In this document: one piece after another, positions 56,498-64,000 of the stretch
Position numbering within the stretch: position 1 is the first letter of the stretch
How the letters are laid out: every line of letters starts with the position of its first letter
Assembly (NCBI GenBank): GCA_034359265.1
Contig: CP136896.1
Location: 60,771,501 to 60,835,500, forward strand
DNA: 64,000 nucleotides
From: Canna indica
Taxonomy: Eukaryota > Streptophyta > Magnoliopsida > Zingiberales > Cannaceae
Direction of reading: 5' to 3'
Program-made: the position numbers and the translations under genes
The notes under the pieces: generated by a model
What the model saw: the letters and a program-made list of their open reading frames with translations, nothing else
Told to the model about the DNA's origin: nothing
The model's database searches: none

Positions 56498-57846
56498 CTA
56501 ACCTGCACCTTGAATCAATCTTACCAACTTCAGGCAGTGTTCAAATTTGACCGTTGGAAGTACTTTAGTCAGCATATCTACAGGATTGTGAGCCGTGTCA
56601 ATTTTCTAAAGCTTTATTTCTCCTTTTGAAATTATATCCCTAATGAAATGGAATCTAACATCGATGTGCTTCGTCCTTTCATGGAACATCTGATCTTTTG
56701 ATAGATAAATTACATGCTGACTGTCACTATGCACGACTATGTCCTCATTTTGAGAAGTTAGTTCTTTTATCAGGTTCCCAAGCCAGATTGCTTCTTTAAT
56801 TGCTTCTGGAATAGCCATGTACTCTGTTTCAGTGGTGGAGAGGGCGACAGTGGGTTGTAGGCCAGCTTTCCAACTTACTGCAGTTTCGCCTATAGTGAAG
56901 ATGTGGGCTATGATTGATCTCCTCTTATCAAGGTCACCAGCATAGTCCGAGTCTGAGTATCCTGCAAATGATTCATTAGTTCCACCGAAAACAAGACTGG
57001 CTTTAAAAGTACCTTGTAAATAGTGCATGATCCATTTGACTGCCTCCCAATGTGCTTTTCTCGGATTTGCCATGTACCGGCTAACAACACTGACTGCATG
57101 TGCTATGTCTGGGCGGGTACATATCATGACGTATATAAGACTGCCAACTGCACTTGCATAGGGTACCTGTGACATGCTAACTCTTTCTTTTTCATCTTTT
57201 GGGCACAATAACTCTGATAATTTGAAGTGAGCGGCAAGAGGTGTCTTGACGGATTTTGCTTCTTGCATGCCAAAATGCTCAACCACCTGCTTTACATAAC
57301 TCTCCTGAATTAGGTACAACTTTCTTGCTTTGCGTTCTCGCTTTATCTCCATCCCAAGGATTTTTCTTGTAGCCCCAAGGTCCTTCGTGTCAAATTCGCT
57401 TTTGAGATGTTTCTTAAGCTTGTCTATTTCAGTAATATCTTTTGTCGTAATAAGCATGTCATCAATATAAAGAAGCAGATAAATCATAAAACTAGTTGTT
57501 TTCTTTAAATAAACACAACTGTCAAAAGATGATCTACTGAAATCAATACCAAGCATAAACTGATCAAACCTCTTATACCATTGTCTGGGAGATTATTTGA
57601 GGCCATAGAGTGACTTCTTTAGGAGGCAGACATGATCAACTTTATTTTTTTCTTCAAACCCTTCTGGTTGTGTCATGTAGATCTGTTCTTCTAAGTCACC
57701 ATGTAGGAAAGCTGTCTTTACGTCAAGCTGTTCTAACTCCAAGTCTTGCATGGCTACTATTGCTAGAAGAACACGAATAGAGGTATGCTTAACCACAGAA
57801 GAAAAAAAATCTGTGTAGTCAATACCTTCCTTTTGACTGTATCCCT
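56498..57846 (-). pseudogene. Ty1/copia reverse transcriptase-RNase H, 3' part of pol
   Basis: The minus-strand frame reads [46 protein letters not shown], the catalytic YIDDMLI, the SYAV-type VPYASAVGSLIYVM, the RNase H motif GYSDSDYAGD, TETEYMA and a terminal NPVDMLTKVLP. These are diagnostic for copia pol. TAA at 57593-57595 (after LYGLK) and TAG at 56606-56608 are in-frame stops. The 5' part is cut at 57846 by insertion of Sirevirus-like element c. Confidence 0.88.
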
Positions 57847-59339
57847 TGTTGGCGAAATGACGACACTAGAGGGGGGATGAATAGTGTGTTTACTATAACA
57901 ATTAGCCTAAATTCACTTTTAATTGATTGCTTAGATTGGTTTAGACAAGAAGCAATTATGTGATTTAAATGCGAAGCGATATAAACAATTAAGCACACAC
58001 AATTTAAAACAATGTAAACACGGGTATTTATAGTAGTTCGGCCCCAATGCCTACTCCACTACCTAAGCACCCCGCTTAGGATTTTGAAACTAGTTTTACT
58101 AGATTAATTTGCGTTTCCCTTACACACGAGGACTTTTCACCAAAGAGATGCGCTCTCGACCTAAGACACTTCCACACCAGGAAGTCACCGTCTTCTTATC
58201 GAGAGTCCTCTTCCACCTCAACACTAAGGGACAACTAAACTAATCCTAGTAAACACTAAGTTTACACAAGTGGCTTTACACCTAACACCAGGTAACCACT
58301 TCCAAATTCAGACCTAACAATCCTAGGTCTGTCACTCGCAAATTCAATTAAAACGCATTCAAATAACAATGAAGATTACAATAAAAAGAGCTAATAATAG
58401 AACAAGAATAACTACTCTTTTCAATCCTTGTAGCCTTCAACTCGTCAAGATGTAGAGCTTGATCAAAATCGGAGTTGAGCCCAGCTTGTGCGCTTGAAGA
58501 AGATGTCCGCGGAAGGAAACCGAGCGCACTTCAATCAATCGTTGGAAGACTTTTAATCTCCTTTTAAAGTGCTAAAAAATCTGTAGGAGTCAAGGAAGAA
58601 GTTAAAAGAATCATATGAGGGTATATTTATACCCTGCTCAAGAAACGGTTGTTCAACGGATAGAACATTATTCGTTACAGGCCACCGGTCGAATGGTCGG
58701 CCGACCGGTCCTTCGACCGATTCTCTTTACTATGTGGGTGGTCGATCCATCGGTCGCAAATTCTTCGATCTGCGACTTCCGGTCGACCCATCGGTCGACC
58801 GACGCGATCTTGCGTCTTCAGCCAATGCAGGTCGGTCGACCACTCGAGCTACTGCCCAATTTGGGCTTCGATTGGTCGATCGCCCGATCGACCGAAGTAG
58901 CTCTGCGATTTTTATTCCCTTTGTTCGGTCGACCGACGGGTCGACCGAATGGCTACTGCCCCTTTTTACCTACATTCGGTCGACCGCTAGGTTGACCGAA
59001 TTTAGGCTGAAATTGTTTTTTCAGCCGATTTCTTCCGCGCTTGATTTCTGGGTTTTGGCTTTCAACGAGCATCATCTTGGAGAGCTTTTGACGTGATCTT
59101 TGGACTCGTCCAAGCGACTTTGGTGCACTCGTCGATCTTCGAGAAACTTCCGCGACGAACCTGAGCGCGACGATCAATGTCCTTCCGATTTCCGATTTCT
59201 TTGACTTTTTCGATCGAGGACATCGAACGCTAATTGATATGGAACCTGAAAGATATTCTCAATGAAATCATTATATAGTCCCATGTTTATTATCATCAAA
59301 ACCGAGATTAAGGCTAAGGTTGAAAACCTAAAGCCAACA
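57847..59339 (-). repeat. 3' LTR of element c
   Basis: 1493 bp with intact TGTTGG and CCAACA ends. It includes a palindromic GGTCGACC cluster (58685-58995). Confidence 0.88.
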
Positions 59340-60057
59340 ATCTCCCCCTTTTTGATAATGACAAACATCCATAAGAAAATATATCATTTAAAACATAGAG
59401 GATATCAACTAAGGGATTTCTCCCCCTATCAACATGCATATCTATAAGAATAAACTTCCCCTATCTATATGCATGCATCTTCTAAATTCTATTTTATCAT
59501 TTTGTGTGATACTTTGTCATGAGTGTATTCAATTAGACTACTTCCTTTATCAATATATTTACTCCCCTATCGATAAGCATATATCCATGTACTCTCCCCC
59601 TTTTGTCATCCATAAAAAAGGATCAAACATAGCAAGCATATCAAAAATGAACATTACTAACCAACACATGATTAACTAAACACATGTTCATAAAGATGAA
59701 AGTGTTAATACATCACATAGTTAATCAAAGACATGTTCATAGGATAAAAAAATACCTATACATCCAATACATCAATCATCACTAATGTCAATATAACAAT
59801 ACATCAAGGAGGATTGTTCGTCCTCAGGTGGTGGAGGAGGTGGTAGATGCGACTGATAATACTACCACATCTCATCCACTCTCCCAAATATTTCATCAAC
59901 TTGACGATCGTACTCATCTATTTGCTGGACCATACTGGTCCACAAGTTGACCATACTCGTCGATGAGTCGGCCATGGTCACCGATCATGGTCCAAAACTC
60001 GTCCATCTGACAGTCGATCGCTTGCATGTGCGCTGATGATGTTCTGTTCTATTCCAT
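59340..60057 (-). other. Element c internal, between polypurine tract and extra ORF
   Basis: The minus strand reads AAAAAGGGGGAGAT next to the LTR. The rest is non-coding. 59440-59600 repeats the CTATCAACATGCATATCTATAAG phrases also present in element b. A YEYDRQVDEIFG-like minus-strand stretch at 59850-60000 may be the tail of the extra ORF. Confidence 0.55.
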
Positions 60058-60900
60058 CTAATTAATATGAAACTGAGCAAAGCGATACTTTAGATCACTT
60101 TGGCTCGCACAGGAAGGGCCAGATGATGATCCTCCAGCAGCTTCACCTTCCTCCATCTCTATCTCATCCTCAGCCCTTTCCACGGGATCTCCTCGGGTTC
60201 TTTTGCCATGCTGATGTTCAAGAATCTTCATGCGGCTAAGGGAGGAAGAATCTATGGGTTTAGGAATAGGCTCTATCTCAAACCTAGATATATTAACCTC
60301 AGCCTCATATATGAAATGAGAGATCATTAAGGCATATGGTAAGGCTTATTTTTTGGAGGAATGGACTTCACTTATATATCTAAGCATGAGGTTAGGGACA
60401 TCTATAGGGATACTAGACATGGCACAGAAAAGTACCCTAGAACTCATGGTGGTGACCTCATCGTAGTGTCCTGCTCTAGGAAGAATATTATGTGCAATGA
60501 TGAGGTGCACAATCCTAGCAATGGGCGAAAGCTTGATGCTTTGGGTAGGGATCACGCCCTCATAATCTTCAGGACATATAGTTGATACAATTTCATGAGG
60601 AGGATACTCCTTATGAAAATGGTGGGTGGACATCTTATAAATTCATGCTCCTAATAGAGGAAACCCAAAAGCATCTCTAATGAGGGATTTGGTTATGACT
60701 ATGGATTTTCCTAAAATTTTAGATCGTAGAACTAAGTCATCACCAAGTCTTACCTTTTCTATTACTAGGTTAGAGAAGAAGGCTTTCACTAGGATGGGGC
60801 ATACTGGTACCTATTTTCCTAAGAACTCTACCCATCCCATGCTAGCAAGTTTGCAGGATAACTCTTTCTACAAACTTAGAGGCTTGTTTCTTTCCTAATT
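60058..60900 (-). pseudogene. Extra ORF of element c with a putative plant transposon protein domain
   Basis: Minus-strand pieces include LASMGWVEFLRK, VIEKVRLGDDLVLRSKILGK, SPIARIVHLIIAHNILPRAG and TTMSSRVLFCAMSSIPIDVP. The layout recalls the putative plant transposon protein domain that many plant retroelements carry downstream of or in place of pol; this is from memory. The C-terminal piece (60327-60058) is acidic and serine-rich. Stops after KPLSL, after FLRK, after PLLGA and after HSSKK break the frame. Its function is unknown. Confidence 0.6.
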
Positions 60901-63190
60901 GGGTCAAAAGATTATCAGGTAAGGATGGGAATTTGGTCTTGGGTGTCATTCTGCAAGACAAATTTGAGGATGATGTAGATGATTAGTTTTAAATGAAAAA
61001 CACATGCTTTTAACGCAAAACAATGAGAGCGAAAAAGTTTAAGGATCAAAAAAGTTTTAAATAAAATACAAGGGAAGGATTAATCATGAAGATCCATAAA
61101 TAAAAAGAAGAAAAATTGTTTTGGCTAGGGAAGAATAGAAAGCATTTTTTGTTTTTGACCAAAATAAGATTCTTTTAAGAAGACATAAGTTTAAAGTTGA
61201 GAAAAACTCATGAAAGCAAATAAGAAAATTCTTGACTAATGATTTTTGATCAAAATAAAATTCTATTAAAGAGCAAATAATGAATCATTTGAAGAAAACA
61301 TGAAATATTTGATTTTTGTTGGAAGAAGACTTGTTTTTGGAGAAAACATGCTAAACAAAAGTTATCATTCATGTAAAATAAGCATGAATCATATTTTTGT
61401 GTATGAAACAAGGTACATTGAGAGTAAAAGATGAAAAAAATCATGTTTTTGACTATATTCTCATGAGTGATGGGCAAGGAAAGATTTTTACCTTGAAAGA
61501 GAGTCTTGGAGAGGAGGTAGAACCCTAGAAGAAGAAAAGAGAGGACTTAGGATGGGGCAGCCGGTCGAATGGGCAAGGAAGCCCTAGTTTCGGGCTTAAA
61601 TAAATGGATTGAACGGCTAGGATTCAATCTGGGCGAAAAATCGAGCGATCTGGACAATTTTTCGCCCGTCGATCGATCGGGTGGTCGAATGCCGATCGAC
61701 CGCTCGATCTGCCCTAGTTTTTACCCCTTAGGAAAAAAATTATTTTTTGAGAGGGTGTGATCATCCAAATTTTGTGAATTTTTTTTAGACCCTATGAGGG
61801 TTCCAAAAATTCAAGAATCACTCAAAAAGGACATCCCTACAATTTTCTAAAAATTCTACAATATCAGTGGCATTTTTGTAAATATGAGTTGTTTATCCAC
61901 CGATTTTAAATTTTGCTCAAAATTCCTAGATATCAAGATATGATCATTTAACACTTGTTTATCAAGTTTGGAGTGAAATTAATATCGTTTAGTCAAGTTA
62001 TGAGCTTAGCACGATTTTAATCAAAATACGCTTGAAACAATGAAAGTGCTAAGAATCAAACTTGGCTATCTACTCATATTTTCTCTAACTTAGACACTTG
62101 GACATCTAACATGAGTGAATTCAAACATGTTTGTGAAAATTTAAACCCAAAAAGAGATTTCTAAGTCAAATTATTGACTTAGGTCAATTATTTCTAATTT
62201 GAGTCTCATGAACTAATCTAGTGATCACATTGTTCATCTAGTTATGAGTCTTCATGTGATACCAAGTGTAACAACCTAGACTCATGTGATATATGCATTC
62301 AAAACATGTTTGCCTACCATAGAAAATAAGGTCTCTAATGAAGATTCTAACCTAGAGCAAATTTCATCCAATTAACACATGAAATTGTCTAAATTATCAA
62401 ACATTAACTTACTCATGAAATTTCATATATTTATCAAGCAAAAGCAATCATGAGCATAGAGACTTCATTAATCATGAATGATCAATTATCATACAAATAT
62501 TTTTGCAAAATTGAACTCATACCTCACCCTTGAGAATTTTCCAAATTTTTCATTTCCTTTTCAATTTGGTTCTACTAGCTTTCCATCACATTTTTTATAA
62601 CTTGCAAGCACTATTCATTAGTAACATAATAGAAATGTAACTACTAACAAGTTATTGTACTAGATAGCAAAGAGAAAATCAAGTATCGATTCAAGATTTA
62701 CTTTGCTAAATAGTTTGAAATCTGTTTCAAAATATGTTGTCATGAATCCAAAATAAATTTTCAAGAGATCATAAATATAATATCGATTAAAATATGATCT
62801 CCAACCCTTCCTATTGGTTGAAAACCGAAAGGCCACAATGAGCCTACGATTTAAAACCGCAAGGTCGCATGAGCCCATTACAAGCTACCGGGGTCTCCGA
62901 AGAGACCGGGAAATCAAAAATGAAAAATATTTTTGAAATATATTAAGAGCGGAAAAAATCAACTCAAATTAAGCATATATCAACACTCCAACTTAAATAG
63001 AACAAACCAAGGAAGGAGATGATACAAAATATACCTAGATGTCAATTTCCACACTTTAGGCATCATGATGATTCGAAGTTGCAACCTCTTGGAGATTTCT
63101 CATTTAGATCCAGGGTCAACTTCAACTCTTCACTTCTCTTTATCCTTGTGTGGTAGCTCCCCCTACAAGAGAAGATGAGATTTTTGGTAC
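60901..63190 (-). other. Non-coding internal region of element c
   Basis: AT-rich, partly similar to 49500-52050 of element b (for example AACCGCAAGGTCGC(TT/AT)(A/G)GGCCCATTACA). A GATCGATCGGGTGGTCGAATGCCGATCGACCG stretch at 61665-61705 repeats the palindromic theme of the LTRs. No pol domain was recognised. Confidence 0.55.
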
Positions 63191-64000
63191 CTAAGTGGCT
63201 TTGGGTCCTAGGGGGTTAGTGGGCTTAGGTACCCAAAGTGTCTTCACAACACTTGGATTCATTTTGAATGCGCAATCATATATAGCATGCCCAAATACAC
63301 CACAACAAAAGCAATGTCCATTAAATTTATTTTTGTTTTTGTTATGGACATGAGATTTATTTTTAGAATGCTTGTTATTTGAACTAGCATGAGCATGAGC
63401 ATTCTTAAAAGATACATTCTTCTTTTGAGCATGAGGTTTAGTTGTAGAATGCTTGATATGAGAAGCATGATGTGCATAAGCATTCTTGAAAGAAATATTT
63501 GCATTTTTAGAATTCTTAAAGGAAGAATTACTAGATAGATTACTAACTTTCTTATTTAGAAAAACAACCTCATTTTTCAAATCATTCATTGATTAATGAA
63601 TAGCATGCAATTGAGTTTTCAACATGCTATTTTCATTCTTCAATATGTCATTTTTATTTTTCAAATCCTTAGTGTCAATACTTAAAGTATCATGACATGG
63701 ATTGTTGACACTAATTCTTAGCTTCTCATTTTCTAATTTTACATCATGTAATTGAGAGCTAAGATTTAAGTTTTCTTTCTTCAAATTTTTATTCTCTTTA
63801 TCCTTTTTCAAGAGCAAGGCATACATGATTTTATACTCATCCATCAATTCATCAAAATCATGGGAGCTAGATGAGTTAATACTATTATTGTTATTAACAT
63901 GACTAGAAGAGGTGGAGTGTATCTCATTGTCATCATTCATGAGGCATTCTTTTGAATTTGCTTCATAGCCATGGGAAGAGGATGCTTCATTCGAATATGA
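63191..64000 (-). pseudogene. Sirevirus-like gag of element c (C-terminal part)
   Basis: It matches element b gag from the serine/asparagine linker onward: a coiled-coil stretch (LKTQLHAIH), a TAA stop at about 63593, then DLKNEVVFLNKKV, a cysteine motif (CFCCGVFGHAIYDC) and TLWVPKPTNPLGPK. The N-terminal half lies beyond the window. Confidence 0.75.

Larger units (their letters stand above)
57847..64000 (-). mobile_element. Sirevirus-like element c, truncated by window end
   Basis: It starts with the 3' LTR (57847-59339) inserted in copia pol after TCCCT (57842-57846). Its polypurine tract lies at 59340-59356. An extra ORF is at 60058-60900 and gag at 63191-64000, all on the minus strand. 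The 5' LTR and target-site copy lie beyond the window. It is the same family as element b. Confidence 0.85.

Overview
This window comes from a flowering plant nuclear genome. Two spliced host genes with GT-AG introns are recognisable in an AT-rich background, and most of the remaining sequence is plant transposable elements. The GC-rich first exon of the EF-hand gene points weakly to a monocot. I cannot name the species.

Layout. 1-3490: mostly unrecognised sequence with one exon-like remnant of a GT31 galactosyltransferase gene. 3492-12280: repeats, namely a 64-bp tandem repeat, a non-autonomous hAT element with an 8-bp target duplication, local tandem duplications, a chimeric LTR-retroelement with a 5-bp target duplication (6903-9515), and an AT-rich minisatellite-like tract. 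12427-29169: a six-exon gene for a membrane-anchored EF-hand protein of the reticulocalbin/calumenin type (365 aa as I splice it). Its third intron is 12.86 kb because of nested insertions: a GGTACC-rich repeat, then a Ty3/gypsy-like gag-protease-only LTR element (16101-27289), then, inside the gag gene, a badnavirus/tungrovirus-like endogenous pararetrovirus (about 16960-25261). The viral insert is a near-perfect inverted repeat with 2794-bp arms around a 2048-bp spacer.

29170-36660: repeats, including a long-TIR Mutator-like element with a transposase remnant and a truncated CACTA fragment. 36667-38805: a four-exon host gene for a very basic, histidine-rich 605-aa protein, possibly KOKOPELLI-like. 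It lies between two inverted copies of one CACTA family: the fragment at 34796-35935 and a complete-looking but decayed element on the minus strand at 39151-46319. 47618-55088: a complete non-autonomous Sirevirus-like copia element on the minus strand, with 1.53-kb LTRs and CCCCT target duplications. 56498-57846: the reverse transcriptase/RNase H end of another copia element. It is interrupted by a second member of the Sirevirus-like family (57847 to beyond the window end), which carries an extra ORF with a putative plant transposon protein domain.

The most notable structure is the viral inverted repeat in an intron of an apparently intact host gene. Any read-through transcript would contain a 2.8-kb hairpin stem, and each arm has a TATA-like promoter pointing outward. 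The viral reading frames are broken by stops and truncations and are described here only as relics.
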